Positions 22,018 through 33,775 are shown, counted from the stretch's first letter. The stretch is 64,000 nt of DNA from Fallopia convolvulus (GCA_964016875.1 OZ024722.1:16994576-17058575), one strand, 5' to 3'. The notes: generated by a model from the sequence alone, not told the origin. Program-made: numbers and translations.

Positions 22018-24641
22018 GTGGGGACATCAAACTCTTCTTCAACTACTATTCTGAATGACGAATCACCTAAAAACAGTGGTGAATATTTCATTGAGCTATC
22101 TCAAGGGGGAACGACATATTATTTGCCCACGTGTCACCCCGAACTGAAACCATATAAAAGTCAATTTTTCACCACTTTGGATGAAGGTATTGTGTTCTAC
22201 AAAAGATATGCATCTGCTTGTGCATTTGAAGTTCGTCACGGGAGTCTCCACACAAAAGATGACATTGTCACAACTAAGTGGATGATATGTTCGAAACAAG
22301 GTTACAAGGATGCTCGGATTGAACGAATTCGTCAAAGGAGATCGAAACGGGTTGGCTGTGTGGCAAGTATTGCTTTTAAATTTGTCGGGAGAAAGGGCTA
22401 TGTAGTGAGCACATTTGTAGAGCGTCATACACATAAGCCCGTGGAGCGTAGATATTCCCATTTTTAAAGTCTAATCGAAATCTGCATATGGGCCACAAGA
22501 AGTTTATCCTCGATTGTTCTAAAGTCAATGTCGGTCCTACAAAATGCCACAAGGTTTTTAAGGAACTTGTAGGTGGCTATTCGCATGTGGGGGCTTCTAT
22601 TGTTGATTTCAAAAACTTCCGAAGAGATTTGTTGGCATTCTTTGCTAGTTCAGATGCTCAGGTGTTAATCGATAAATTCCATTAAAAAGAGAACTTTGTG
22701 ACGCATTCTTCTTTGAATACGATGTGGATTACCAAGACCGGTTGACAAGGTTGTTTTGGGCTGATACGATCTCAAGAAAAAATCTTTGCCTTCTTTGGAG
22801 AAGTTGTGTCCTTTGATGCTACATACATGACTAACAGGTATATCTTTTCTTATGCACTATTATTAGTTTCTGGTGTACTTTTACTTTTTTCTTTTGCACT
22901 ATTATTAGTTTCTGATGTACTTTTACCTGTTTATAATGCACTTTCATGCCATGATACTTTTACTTTTTTCTTATGCACTATTATTAGTTTCTGTTGCACT
23001 TTTACCTGTTTATAATGCACTTTCATGCCATGATATTTGCACCTTTTTCTTTTGCATTATTATTAGTTTCTGGTGCACTTTTACCTGTTTATAATGCACT
23101 TTCATGCCATGATATTTGCACCTTTTTCTTATGCACTATTATTAGTTTCTGATGCACTTTTACCTGTTTATAATGACCTTTCATGTCATGATACTTGCAC
23201 CTTTTTCTTATGCACTTTTACCTGTTTATAATGCACTTTTTGACATGTACTCTCTTTTTTTGTTTTTCATATAGGCATGAAATGGTTTTTGCTCCATTTA
23301 CCGGTTTGGATCACCATAAAAGGTGTGTTACATTTGGTGTCGGGTTGTTGTTAAATGAAAATATTGAATCATATGTTTGGCTTTTCGAGAGATTTAAGAA
23401 AACCATGGGGAATGATCCAAAAATAATAGTCACAGATCAAGATATGACCATGAAGTCTGCAATAGCACGTGTATTTCCTAATGCACGTCACCGTCTTTGC
23501 ATGTGGCACATCATGTAGAAGTTTCCCGAGAAGACAAAAGCTGATGCAAATGGTCCAGCTTTCAAGGAGAAACTTCATTCTATTGTGTGGAATTATTCTT
23601 TCAAGCCGGCTAAATTTGAGGAGAAATGGTTGGCTCTGGTAGATTCTTATCCACTGAACAACAAAAAGTGGTTCCATGATATGTTTGCTATTCGTCAGTT
23701 TTGGATCCCAGCCTACTTTAGAGATATAATGTTTGGTGGGTTGGTTAGGACCACTTCTATATCTAAGGTACAGAATAATTTCTTTGGTCATTTTACCGAT
23801 AGAAATTACAGGCTTGTGGAGCTAGTAGTGCATTTTGAGAGTGCATTAGACGCTCAGAGACATACACAATCGAAGCTGAACTACGAGTCTTCCACTATGG
23901 TTCCTGATTTTAGGACTACACTTGAGTTAGAGAGGCATGTAGCAGAGGTTTTCACATTGACATTCTTCAAGTTTATTCAGACTAAAATATGTTCTGCTTG
24001 TTTTGATTGTCGTTTGACTGGTATGGTCCCAGAAAATGAAGCCATCACGTATACCATTGTGCAAGCTGGTAGGACCATAATGCAAACTGTGTACACTCAG
24101 AATGACGACAATGTGGTTTGCTCATGCAGAGAGTTTGAACATGTTGGCATGCCTTGTCGCCACATGTTTTTTGTCTTTAAAAACTTGGACATGACACGCA
24201 TTCTCAGGAGATTTGTCCTCACTCGGTGGACTAAACTTGCAACCATAAAGCCGAATTTCTGTATTGCCGGTTCATTGGTTGATCATTGTGCTGAGGTGGA
24301 AGAAAGGCAAAAGTTAACAAATACACTGATTTCTGACTTTTTTTGTTGCATGGGACTTTTAGAGTGAGATACTACTCAACATCTGAAGGACATTGTGTGC
24401 CTTATTAGTGATCAGAAGGAAGCTCTTATGAAAAAAGGCCTGGTTATGCAAAGTTCTAGCTCATATATTGCACAAATTGCTGAGGAATTTGCTGGTACAT
24501 CATTGCCTACCACAATAAGTATCCATCCACTAGAACAAGCCAAGACCAAGGGTACTGCGAAAAGAATTCTAGGTGGTAAGGAGTCCGGAATTCAAACCAG
24601 AAATAAGAAGAAAAGAAAATGTGGCAGATGCAAGAAGTATG
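22018..24641 (+). pseudogene. FAR1/FRS-like Mutator transposase (5' and central exons)
   Basis: The exon from 22018 follows TTGTAG. It carries a FAR1 zinc-finger domain (FTTLDEGIVFYKRYASACAF, WMICSKQG, VERHTHKP) and is frameshifted after YSHF at 22463. A MULE catalytic domain follows. Catalytic Asp 1 is in VVSFDATYMTNRY (about 22815). An intron of tandem repeats (about 22835-23275) comes next, then HEMVFAPFTGLDHH, VTDQDMTMKSAI with Asp 2, the C/H motif RLCMWHI, and a stop TAG at 23516. Further on are HFESALDAQRH, a candidate for the catalytic Glu, and the SWIM finger CSCREFEHVGMPCRH (about 24120-24165). The C-terminal knuckle KKRKCGRCKKY is cut by the Tat LTR at 24642. At least two frameshifts and two stops make it inactive. 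Confidence 0.9.
22845..23255 (+). repeat. ~79-bp tandem repeat with TGCACTTTTA in the transposase intron
   Basis: Five to six units of about 79 bp. Each has GCACTATTATTAGTTTCTG, then a TGCACTTTTACCTG, then TTTATAATGCACTTTCATG, then ATGATAYTTGCACC. The array sits exactly between DATYMTNRY and the downstream MULE coding sequence, so it is intronic. One intron alone holds about 18 TGCACTTT-like words. Confidence 0.88.
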
Positions 24642-25497
24642 TGATGATGCTCAAAACGGTAAAGTAAGAAGTGGGTCCGAGGTGCAAGGAGCATACAGAC
24701 CCAGCGGGCCTCCCAAGGATGATCCTGGGGCCCATAACCATATCCACCTTTTATTTTAACAAGATCCCTACCCCGCGAGGTCCTCCGAAAACTGGGAACG
24801 AGGTCTACACCTCGTAACCGACTCTACCAACACGCCCGCCCACCAGAACCACTCAGCTAGCGCCGCGCTCCCGAGCCAATCACAAGCTGCCTCTCCGCTA
24901 GACCAATCAGAGCCCTTGATCTCGGGCGTCCCACATCGAACAACGATCAGAACTCGACTCCCCAAATCCTCTATAAATAGAGGAGAATCTCGTATGGAAA
25001 AGGGGTCGAAAAACATCTTGAACTCAAGAACTATCTTGCTCGTTGAACATCGACGTGATCGAAACATCGTCAAAAGGCCTCGCTGTAGACAAGTGAAGTC
25101 CACAAAAAGACTTCAAGTCTCACAAATTCCTACTCACACCAAAGATCTCGCTACACCATCTCGCACGCCGCCTACACCTCGCTCTCATTCACATCAAAGA
25201 CTTCGCTGCCCGATCTCGCAAGTCGTCAACATCGTCCCGCTAGATCAACCTCGCTCAAAAGGTCAAGCAAGCAATACTTAGAATTGTCTAGCAATTAGGA
25301 GATCTCGAACATTGTTAGGTCGAGATCTCGGATAATCGTAGGAGATCTAGGGTGTAAACTTCCAAGCGTTTGTAACCTCGTGTTACCGTAACCTCGTTGT
25401 AAAGAAAATCATAAATAAAGAAGCAAGGTTTCGTACAGTCGAATATAATAATCTCGTGTCTTGTCTTTTAGCGAACGCGTCATTTCGGGTTTCATCA
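24642..25497 (+). repeat. Tat element 5' LTR (856 bp)
   Basis: Starts TGATGATGCTC and ends GGGTTTCATCA. A promoter-like TATAAATA lies at 24972-24979, inside the palindrome CCTCTATAAATAGAGG. About 98% identical to 36717-37574. Confidence 0.95.
24972..24979 (+). promoter_or_regulatory. TATA box of the 5' LTR
   Basis: TATAAATA within CCTCTATAAATAGAGG; conserved in the 3' LTR at 37048-37055. It would place the transcript start about 30 bp downstream. Confidence 0.7.
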
Positions 25498-25498
25498 C

Positions 25499-25516
25499 TG
25501 GCGCCGTGTGTGGGAA
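25499..25516 (+). other. Primer-binding site
   Basis: TGGCGCCGTGTGTGGGAA begins one base after the 5' LTR. The first nine bases match the complement of the 3' end of plant tRNA-Asp (..CGGCGCCA); the rest fits only partly. Confidence 0.75.
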
Positions 25517-25574
25517 CTCCTTCATCCTAAGTAGTTCCTCGATTTGTGCAAACCTTAGCTTCAATTCCCTCAAA

Positions 25575-27070
25575 ATGGCTTCCCCAAACAATTTCTTCCC
25601 TCAACACCCCGACAACATGTTAGAAACTACGCAATGGACAACCGCGGGGCCTCCGGGCTGCCCGTTTGTGGTCCCTCCGGGATGGACGTACGCCGCCTCG
25701 CAAAATCCATTCCCATTCCAAGGCTTCGAGCAAGGCGGCGCGCCCCCGAACCCATATCCCTACCCGGCTTATGGGCAATACCAGGAAGGCTTCGCCCCTT
25801 CGTACGTCCCCTATCCCCCCAGGGTGAGCCGCACTCCGAGTACGTCCCCGCGTACGTCCCTAGGCGTGCGCCGGAGCTCGAGTCCTCCACCAACGGCTCG
25901 TCAACAGAGAGGCCTCCCCGAGATCCCATGCAGATCTCACGGTCTCGATCGCGATGATCAAGGCTGCAGGAGCCAGAGTTGTCCGAAACAGCGGGGAGCG
26001 CGATACATTACCCGAGGTCTCGATCGCACAATTCGAGACCGCCGCCCCAAAATCAGGAGGAGGTCAAGATCACCTCCCCATTCATGGACGCGATCCGGAA
26101 CGCGCCCATGCCCAAGGACTTCTTAAGGCCACAAATGGGGCTTTATGACGACTCAGCGGACCCCGAGGAGCACGTAAAACACTTCGCGGTCCAGATGAAC
26201 GTCAATGCCTACAATGACGCCGTATTCTGTCAGGTTTTCCCAACCACCTTGGAAAAGGCCGCGTTGACGTGGTTCTCAAGTAAGAAGGTCGGCTTCGTGA
26301 CCTCGTTCGCCCAGCTGTGTTATTCCTTTGTTACTCACTTCAGCGGCTCCAGGAAGCGCAAGAAGAACATGCGGGATCTCCGCGGAATCGAGCAGGGGGA
26401 GAGCGAGTCCTTAGGCGCGTTCTTCACAAGGTTCACGACCGCTGTGGCGGAGATCGCGCACGTCGACAAGTCGTCGGTGCGCGACACCCTCATGGGCAAC
26501 CTGCGCATCGGGGATTTCAAAAACCGCATTTTCTTGAAGAATCCGGAGACGTACGAAAGCCTGTGCGCCCGGATCACGACGCAAGTATACGCCGAGGATG
26601 CCGCCAACCAGAGCTCGCGACCACGAACTGACAAGGAGATCGTCGCCGAGGCCAAGGGGAAGGCAAAGGCGGTCGTGCCAGCTGCGCGCGATGCGTATAT
26701 GACGCAGGCACAAAACCCCAACAACAACAACAACAACAACAGAAACAACAATAACAACCGGAGCAACAACAACAACAACAATAACCGGAACAACAACCGC
26801 GGAGGCGGCGGCGGAGGATGGAACTGCTTTGGCGGAAAACCGCGGGGTTATCGAGGCAAGGGGGTCCTGCGTACAACCCAAATGAAAAGGGTCGCGCCAA
26901 CCCTGCGTCAGGAGCCAACCTCGAGCCGCAAGGCCCAAGTCGGACCCAGGCTAACAACACCAACAACGTCGAGAAATAGGCGCCCGCGAAGCAGGCCCGG
27001 TCTGGACAAGAGACGACGCTCGATGGGTACATCCATAACATCTCGGGCGGACCATCACCGGCTGGGTTAA
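25575..27070 (+). pseudogene. Tat gag polyprotein, frameshifted
   Basis: The start is ATG at 25575 (MASPNNFFPQHPDN). A Pro/Tyr-rich N-terminus shifts frame near 25830, with a stop at 25955-25957. From 25979 the retrotransposon gag core is open (DPEEHVKHFAVQMNVNA, WFSSKKVGFVTSFAQLC, GESESLGAFFTRF, DTLMGNLRIGDFKNRIF). It is followed by a poly-Asn tract from AAC repeats (about 26716-26800). The expected zinc knuckle near 26815 is degenerate (WNCFGGKPRGYRGKG). Gag would form the particle and bind the RNA. The stop at 27068-27070 separates it from pol, which is in the same frame. Confidence 0.85.
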
Positions 27071-27124
27071 GCCAGGCAGAGCGGAAGAGATACGCGAGGG
27101 AAAGCCTCGTGCGCCCACGTAGGT

Positions 27125-28825
27125 TTGTCCTTCTCGTCCGAAGATGCCGAGGGGCTTCACATGCCACACTCCGACCCCTTGGTGGTCCACGCTCAAATGG
27201 GCTCGAAGATGGTTAAGCGAGTGCTGGTGGACACAGGATCCTCCGTGGACATCATGTACTATGCCGCGTTCGAGCAATTGGGCATCTCCGAGACCTCCTT
27301 GAAGCCCTATGCTGGGAAACTCACCTCCTTCTCGGAAGACGAAGTCGACGTTGCCGGACTCATCGACCTCTGGATGACGCTAGGCATCGGATCCACCAGG
27401 AGGACCGAGATGGTGGAATTCACGGTGGTACACCTGCCTTCGGTGTGGAATGCAATTATTGGGAGGGTCTCCTTGATAATGTTCCAGGCGGTAGTTTCTA
27501 TCTATCACCTGAAGATGAAGTTCCCCGTCGATGGCGGGGTTGAAGAGGTAAAGGGCAATCAGGAGGAAGGTCGCGTTTGCTACGCGACCTCTGCAAAACA
27601 AAAGTGCCCGGTGTTCATGGTGGAATCCCCCGGCGAGGCCGACCTCGAAGTCCGGGATTTCACAGTCCCCACTCCAAAGCTAGAAAGAAGGGTGATATCC
27701 CTTTTCGAGAGCGAGTCCGAGAAGATCTACCTCGGGGAATGCCTCTCGGGGGCGTCGGCGACGTCGCTAGAAGCCTTGCTCGCTGGATCCCGCGACATGT
27801 TCGCTTGGACTGCGAAGGACCTCCGAGGTGTCCCGCGGACCGTGGCCCAACACTCTTTGAACGTCGATGTCACCACTCGCCCTGTGGTGCAACGACGAAG
27901 AAAAATGAACGAAGAAAGGGCGAGCGTCGCGAATGATGAGGTGGCAAAATTGCTGGCTGCAGGGCTCATACGCGAGGTTCAATACCCCCGGTGGTTGTCC
28001 AACGTCGTGCTTGTCAAAAAAGCCAGCGGGAAGTGGAGGATGTGCGTCGATTTCAAGGACCTCAACAAAGCATGTCCCAAAGACAGTTACCCCTTGCCCT
28101 TGATCGACGAGCTCGTTGACTCAACCACAGGTCACGAGGTTTTAAGCTTCCTCGACACATACTCGGGGTACAATCAAGTCCAGATGAACCCGCGAGAAGA
28201 GGAGGAAACATCCTTCATCACCCAGCGGGGCACCTATTGCTACAAGGTCATGTCGTTTGGGATGAAGAACGCGGGGGCCACCTTTCAGCGCCTCGTCGAC
28301 CGCGTCTTTAAGAGCCATCACGGGCGGAACGTGTTTGCATACGTCGACGATATTCTCGTCCGGAGCAAGACCCCTGAGGAGCACCTGGTCGACCTCGCTG
28401 AGGTCTTCGCCACTCTCAGGCACAACCGTCTCAGCCTGAATCCCGAGAAGTGCGTCTTCGGCGTATCGTCGGGCAAATTTTTAGGCTTTATGATTAGTGA
28501 GCGCGACACCGACGTAAACCCTGCCAAGGTCGAGTCGATCCTCTCAATGAGGTCATCGCGGTCCCGCACCGAGGTGCAACGACTCAACGATGCCGTCAAC
28601 TACCTGGGGAGGTTTTGCTCCCGCCTGGCGGAGAGGTCTCTGCCCTTTTTTGCAGCTCTGAAGCAGAACGACAAGTTCGTGTGGGATGAGAGGCTGGAGC
28701 TCACTTTCTCTGAGCTCAAGGCCTTCCTGTCGAAGCTCCCCACCCTTTCGCCCCCGTTGGTGGGCGAAGACTTACAACTTTATGTGGCTGTCAGCCCCGA
28801 GACGGTCAACGCGATGCTAACCTGA
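27125..28825 (+). pseudogene. Tat pol part 1: aspartic protease and reverse transcriptase
   Basis: The protease active site is VLVDTGSSVDIMYY (about 27220). The RT domain has WRMCVDFKDLNKACPKDSYP, the block ending GYNQVQM, SFGMKNAGATFQRLVD and the catalytic box FAYVDDILVRSK (about 28335-28370). The start of the native RNaseH connection is present before an in-frame TGA at 28823. The frame continues unbroken at 28826, so this is one nonsense change in a gag-pol type frame. The role is proteolytic maturation and cDNA synthesis. Confidence 0.92.
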
Positions 28826-29581
28826 AAGGCCACGCACCCAGTTTACTTCGTGAGTCGCGTGCTCCAGCCTGCGGAGCAGCGCTATTCCCCAGCAGAGAAG
28901 ATGGCGCTGGCAGTTGTGACGGCCGCAAGACGCCTACGCCCTTACTTCCATGCGCACCCCATCCAGGTCCTGTCTGACCTCCCACTTCGACAAATCCTCC
29001 ACCAGCCCGCCCTCTCCGGGCGGATGACGAAGTGGGCAGTCGAGCTCTCCGAGTTCGACATCAGCTACCTCCCAAGGACCGCCATGAAGGGACAGGCCGT
29101 CGCTGACTTCATGGTGGAGGTCACCTTCCCTGAGACAGAAATGAGCTCGGAAGAATGGAAGGTGTTCGTTGACGGCTCGCGATGTGACGCCGGAGGTGGG
29201 GCTGGCGTATTCCTCGCTGGGCCCTCGATCGAGACGGAGTACTCACTTAACTTCGCCTTCGACGCCACCAATAACGAGGCCGAATATGAAGCCATGATCG
29301 CTGGAATCGAGATGGCGCTCCTCAGTGGGGCCCGAAAAATCAGGGTCTACACCGACTCCGAGCTGGTGGCGTGCCAACTCAACGGTCAGTACGACACCAA
29401 AACAGGGTTCCTGCCCGCGTACCGAGAAAAGGTCAAAGCCTTGGTATCATGCCTGGAAACCTTCGCGGTCGAGTCCATCCCGCGAACCTCGAACACCAAA
29501 GCAGATGCACTTGCGAGGTTAGGATCCGCCCTCCCCCTTGAAGTGGGGAATCGCGTGATGGTAGAGCGAAAACTGTCGTAG
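28826..29581 (+). pseudogene. Tat pol part 2: RNaseH plus archaeal-type RNaseH
   Basis: The first part (about 28835-29120) has VYFVSRVLQPAEQRYSPAEK and ELSEFDISYLPR, the native Ty3 RNaseH. The second part (29155-29560) is a separate RNaseH fold. It has WKVFVDGSRCDAGGGAGVFL, NNEAEYEAMIAGIEMAL, VYTDSELVACQLNGQY and an R.SN..AD.LA-like end. It keeps D, E and D active-site positions. Two RNaseH domains in tandem define the Tat clade of plant Ty3/gypsy elements. A TAG stop at 29579-29581 interrupts the frame before integrase. Confidence 0.88.
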
Positions 29582-29584
29582 AGC

Positions 29585-30831
29585 GTGAACAACGAGGTTC
29601 TATCTGTCTCCGCGGGGGATTGGAGGATCCCGATAACACGTTATGTGGAGAGCGGAGTCCTCCCAGAGGACCCCGCACAGGCCAGGAAGCTGAAAATACA
29701 GGCGGCGCGATATTGCGTCATAGGTGGTTGCCTTTATCGACGAGGCTACGCCGAGCCCAATCTATTGTGCGTCCCGACCGAATCCACAAAGCACATCCTA
29801 TATGAGGCCCACGAAGGGGTCTGTGGTGGCCACCCGGGGTGGCGAACCCTTTCGCATAAAATCGCTCACTTGGGGTACTTTTGACCCACCGGCAAGACGC
29901 AAGGGACTATGTCCAGCGATGTGATGGATGCCAAAAACACGGTAACCTCTTGCACGCCCCGACCTCGCAGCGTCGCTCCATCCACGCGCCATGCCCCTTC
30001 GCGATGTGGGGGATGGACATCCTCGGCCCCTTCCCCAAGGCCGCCGGTCAGGTGCGGTATATCCTGGTCATTGTCGACTACTTCACAAAGTGGGTTGAGG
30101 CACAAGCAATGGCGAAGATCACGGGGACTAAGGTCTGCGACTTTCTGTGGAAGAACCTTGTCTGCCGCTTCGGCGTTCCCATGACCATCATGACCGACCA
30201 TGGCCCCCAATTTGATTGCGAAGAGACTCGAACATTCTGCTCAAACCTCGGCATAACCCTCAAGTTCTCCTCCGTGGACCATCCTCAGTCCAACGGACAG
30301 GTAGAGAACGTCAATGCCCGCATCCTGTCCGATCTAAAGAAACGGCTGGGCATGGCCCAAGGTCGTTGGGCAGAGCTCCTCCCACTCGTCCTATGGACAT
30401 ATTGCACCACCGCGCGCCGTGCAACCGGAGAAATGCCGTTCGCCCTAACCTACGGGGCAGAGGCCCTAGTCCCGGTAGAAACCCTGGTCCCATCGGCAAG
30501 GGTGTTCGATTTTGATGAAAAGGAGAACGAGGCCAATCTTAGGGTCGAGTTGCTCTTCCGCGACAAGCTACGCGAAGTAGGAGACCTTCGCTCCAAGGAA
30601 TACAAGCGCCGCGTGGCCGTCTACCACAACAAGAAGGTGAGACCTCGGTTCCTGGCCACATGCAATCTCGTCTTGAGAAGAACCGAAGGTGGCAAATTGG
30701 ACCCCAACTGGGAGGGGCCGTACATCCTCGGCGAGGAGGTCGCTCCCGGAGCCTTTAAGCTCAAAGACAACGAGGGGCATACCCTCAGTAAGACGTGGAA
30801 CGTCGACCGATTAAAGAAATATTTTGTGTAA
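29585..30831 (+). pseudogene. Tat pol part 3: integrase
   Basis: An H2C2 zinc domain (YEAHEGVCGGHPGWRT, then CDGCQKHG) is broken by a TGA and one-base frameshift at 29882. The catalytic core has D in MWGMDILGPFP, D in IMTDHGPQF and E in GQVENVNARI, followed by TTARRATGEMPFALTYGAEA. The C-terminus (NWEGPYILGEEVAPGAFKL) is GPY/F-like. The TAA at 30829 is followed directly by non-coding 3' DNA. It would insert the cDNA copy; the frameshift makes this copy inactive. Confidence 0.92.
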
Positions 30832-30915
30832 ACTCTCTGAGCCCCGTTACCTCTTTTTGTGAATAAAGGGTTGTTGGACTTTCAAAATCTCTCTCCAAAA
30901 TAGAAACTTCGGGTG

Positions 30916-32640
30916 TTAAGTCCATCCCTCGCTTCCCGTTTGGGGTTGGAGATTTTCGTCAAGTCCAAACCTCGCTTCCCGCTTGGTGTTTTAGAATCTC
31001 GTTAAGTCCATCCCTCGCTTCCCGCTTGGTGTTGGAGAATCTCGTTAAGTCCAAACCTCGCTTCCCGCTTGGTGTTGGAGAATCTTGTTAAGTCCATCCC
31101 TCGCTTCCCGCTTGGGGTTGGAGATTTTCGTCAAGTCCAAACCTCGCTTCCCGCTTGGTGTTGGAGAATCTCGTTAAGTCCAAACCTCGCTTCCCGCTTG
31201 GTGTTGGAGAATCTCGTTAAGTCCATCCCTCGCTTCCCGCTTGGGGTTGGAGATTCTCGTTAATTCCAAACCCCGCTTCCCGCGTGGTGTTGGAGAATCT
31301 CGTTTAGTCCATCCCTCGCTTCCCGCTTGGGGTTGGAGATTTTCGTCAAGTCCAAACCTCGCTTCCCGCTTGGTGTTGGAGAATCTCGTTAAGTCCAAAC
31401 CTCGCTTCCCGCTTGGTGTTGGAGAATCTCGTTAAGTCCATCCCTCGCTTCCCGCTTGGTGTTGGAGAATCTCTTTAAGTCCAAACCTCGCTTCCCTCTT
31501 GGTGTTGGAGAATCTCGTTAAGTCCATCCCTCGCTTCCCGCTTGGGGTTGGAGATTCTCGTTAAGTCCAAACCTCGCTTCCCGCTTGGTGTTGGAGAATC
31601 TCGTTAAGTCCATCCCTCGCTTCCCGCTTGGAGTTGGAGATTCTCGTGAAGTCCAAACCCCGCTTCCCGCGTGGTGTTGGAGAATCTCGTTAGATCCATC
31701 CCTCGCTTCCCGCTTGGGGTTGGAGATTTTCGTCAAGTCCAAACCTCGCTTCCCGCTTGGTGTTGGAGAATCTCGTTAAGTCCAAACCTCGCTTCCCGCT
31801 TGGTGTTGGAGAATCTTGTTAAGTCCATCCCTCGCTTCCCGCTTGGTGTTGGAGAATCTTGTTAAGTCCAAACCCGCTTCCCGCTTGGTGTTGGAGAATC
31901 TTGTTAAGTCCATCCCTCGCTTCCCGCTTGGGGTTGGAGATTCTCGTTAAGTCCAAACCCCGCTTCCCGCGTGGTGTTGGAGAATCTCGTTAAGTCCATC
32001 CCTCGCTTCCCGCTTGGGGTTGGAGATTTTCGTCAAGTCCATCCCTCGCTTCCCGCTTGGGGTTGGAGATTTTCGTTAAGTCCAAACCTCACTTCCCGCT
32101 TGGTGTTGGAGAATCTCGTTAAGACCATCCCTCGCTTCCCGCTTGGGGTTGGAGATTTTCGTCAAGTCTAAACCTCGCTTCCCGCTTGGTGTTGGAGAAA
32201 CTCGTTAAGTCCAAACCTCTCTTCCCGCTTAGTGTTGGAGAATCTCGTTAAGTCCATCCCTCGCTTCCCGCTTGGGGTTGGAGATTCTCGTTAAGTCCAA
32301 ACCCCGCTTTCCGCGTGGTGTTGGAGAATCTCGTTAAGTCCATCCCTCGCTTCCCGCTTGGGGTTGGAGATTTTCGTCAAGTCCAAACCTCGCTTCCCGC
32401 TTGGTGTTGGAGAATCTCGTTAAGTCCAAACCTCGCTTCCCGCTTGGTGTTGGAGAATCTTGTTAAGTCCATCCCTCACTTCCCGCTTGGGGTTGGAGAT
32501 TCTCGTTAAGTCCAAACCCCGCTTCCCGCGTGGTGTTGGAGATTCTCGTTAGATCCATTCCTCGCTTCCCACTTGGGGTTGGAGAGTTTCGTTAAATCCA
32601 AACCTCGCGTTCAGCTTGGGGTTGGAGAAACTCGAACAAA
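30916..32640. repeat. 43-bp minisatellite, about 40 units, in the Tat 3' region
   Basis: Units of 43 bp share CTCGCTTCCCGCTTGG, GTTGGAGA and TCGTTAAGTCCA. Two main unit types alternate: 'CCAAACC..GGTGTT..AATCTCG' and 'CCATCCC..GGGGTT..ATTTTCG'. Further variants include one with CCCCGC and GCGTGG. A five-unit (about 215-bp) higher-order repeat is visible several times, for example around 31085-31300, 32124-32338 and 32340-32554. Variants toward 32560-32640 are more divergent. The array is not coding; long open frames in it are a by-product of the repeat. Confidence 0.95.
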
Positions 32641-32887
32641 ATATGCAAGGTCCAAGCAGAGCTCATGGCCTCGGGAAATTCATTGTGCGAAGTCCGAGCA
32701 AAGCTCGTAATCCCGATGCAAAATTAGAAGCACCCAATGTGGCCCGAGTCCCACAATAGTTGTGAAACTCAGACCATGGGGTTGGGTAGATATGTGCGAA
32801 CATATGCGAGTAAGCTAGAACAAACAAGCAATCATGAGTTAAAGAAAATAACATAAAAAGTTGGGACACGTGTGCCCAGATGTTTAA

Positions 32888-33733
32888 TTACAAGCCTTGT
32901 AGGGCCACCAGCAAAACAAACAAACAAAAAAAAAAAACAGAAGCAGACAACAACATCCTTTGAATCTTCGAGGCTTCGGCGGTAGGGTCGGAGGTCTTCG
33001 TAGGATCTTCAGAGGCTTGAGCAGTAGGGTCTTGGGGAATCTCCAGGGCAGGAGCGGGGATGGCAGAAGGTTGGGAGCTTGGCGCGTCTTCCCGAGCGAT
33101 GGCTGCCGGGGTGGGCGCCTCGCTGGCCACAGTGCCGTCCTCGTTAAGAAAGAATTCACATTCTCCCTCGGGCTCTTCCCCGTCAAGTTCCCCAATAGTC
33201 TCCTCGTAGTTGGGAATGAAGAACTTAATGCGGGGGTCAATGTGCCCGTACTTCGCGACCGCCTGCTTGACCCCCATACGGACGGACTGGTGGAACATCT
33301 TCCTCACACTTTCCACCATCTCAGCCTGAAAAGCCTCGGACTTCACATACCTGGGCCCCTCGGCTTCCACCTCCTTGCTAAGCTCAACAACGCGCCGTTG
33401 GAGCCTGGTAATTTCCTCCTCAGCTTTCTGAAGCTCCGCCTCCTTTTCTCTGAAAAATTGGTGCTCTGCGGATAGTTGCCCCTTGAGCTTTGCGACCTCG
33501 CCCCTAAAGTCCCCGTTCTCTTCCTTCAAATTCTTAGCCTCCTCCTTCACCTTCCCCAGCTCCTCCCTGACCCTCGCGGCGCGAACGCGTCTCTCGGCCT
33601 CTGCGAGGCTTTTTCCCCTCTTCTCAATCTCGGCGTCCCGCTCATGGAGCCTCGCCTCCATCCTGTCCATATTCCTATGGAGGACGACGACGCGACCGCA
33701 GTTATAGTTCGCGAAGAAGGTATTCTGAAGCAA
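32888..33733 (-). CDS. Tat antisense gene, 3' coding exon (coiled coil)
   Basis: On the minus strand the exon opens after the acceptor GCTTCAG (33727-33733). It encodes NTFFANYNCGRVVVLHRNMD, then a long heptad-rich coiled coil to about 33340 (RLHERDAEIEKRGKSLAEAE, LKEENGDFRGEVAKLKGQ, KEAELQKAEEEITRLQ). A segment with VRKMFHQSVRMGVKQAVAKY and an acidic/Pro-Ala-rich tail follow. The donor of the preceding exon is GCGATG/GTATGT at about 33775-33781. Extra antisense ORFs between integrase and the 3' LTR are known in Tat-lineage elements. Their function is unknown. The frame is open, so it may still be expressible. Confidence 0.6.
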   Translation of the reverse strand: MLQNTFFANYNCGRVVVLHRNMDRMEARLHERDAEIEKRGKSLAEAERRVRAARVREELGKVKEEAKNLKEENGDFRGEVAKLKGQLSAEHQFFREKEAELQKAEEEITRLQRRVVELSKEVEAEGPRYVKSEAFQAEMVESVRKMFHQSVRMGVKQAVAKYGHIDPRIKFFIPNYEETIGELDGEEPEGECEFFLNEDGTVASEAPTPAAIAREDAPSSQPSAIPAPALEIPQDPTAQASEDPTKTSDPTAEASKIQRMLLSASVFFFCLFVLLVALQGL

Positions 33734-33775
33734 AATAGAAGAGCACGTCAAAACAAACACGAAAGAACAAGACAT

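Noticed and set aside
26335..27167. Long antisense frames (Leu/Val/Cys-rich) opposite gag
   Set aside because: They are shadows of the AAC (poly-Asn) repeat and the GC-rich gag frame; no domain is seen.
31069..32509. Repeated open frames of about 64-74 codons on both strands
   Set aside because: They are a by-product of the minisatellite and have no start, context or domain.
30916..32640. Regular 43-bp repeats resembling a CRISPR array
   Set aside because: There are no unique spacers; units are contiguous tandem copies inside a plant LTR retrotransposon. It is a minisatellite.
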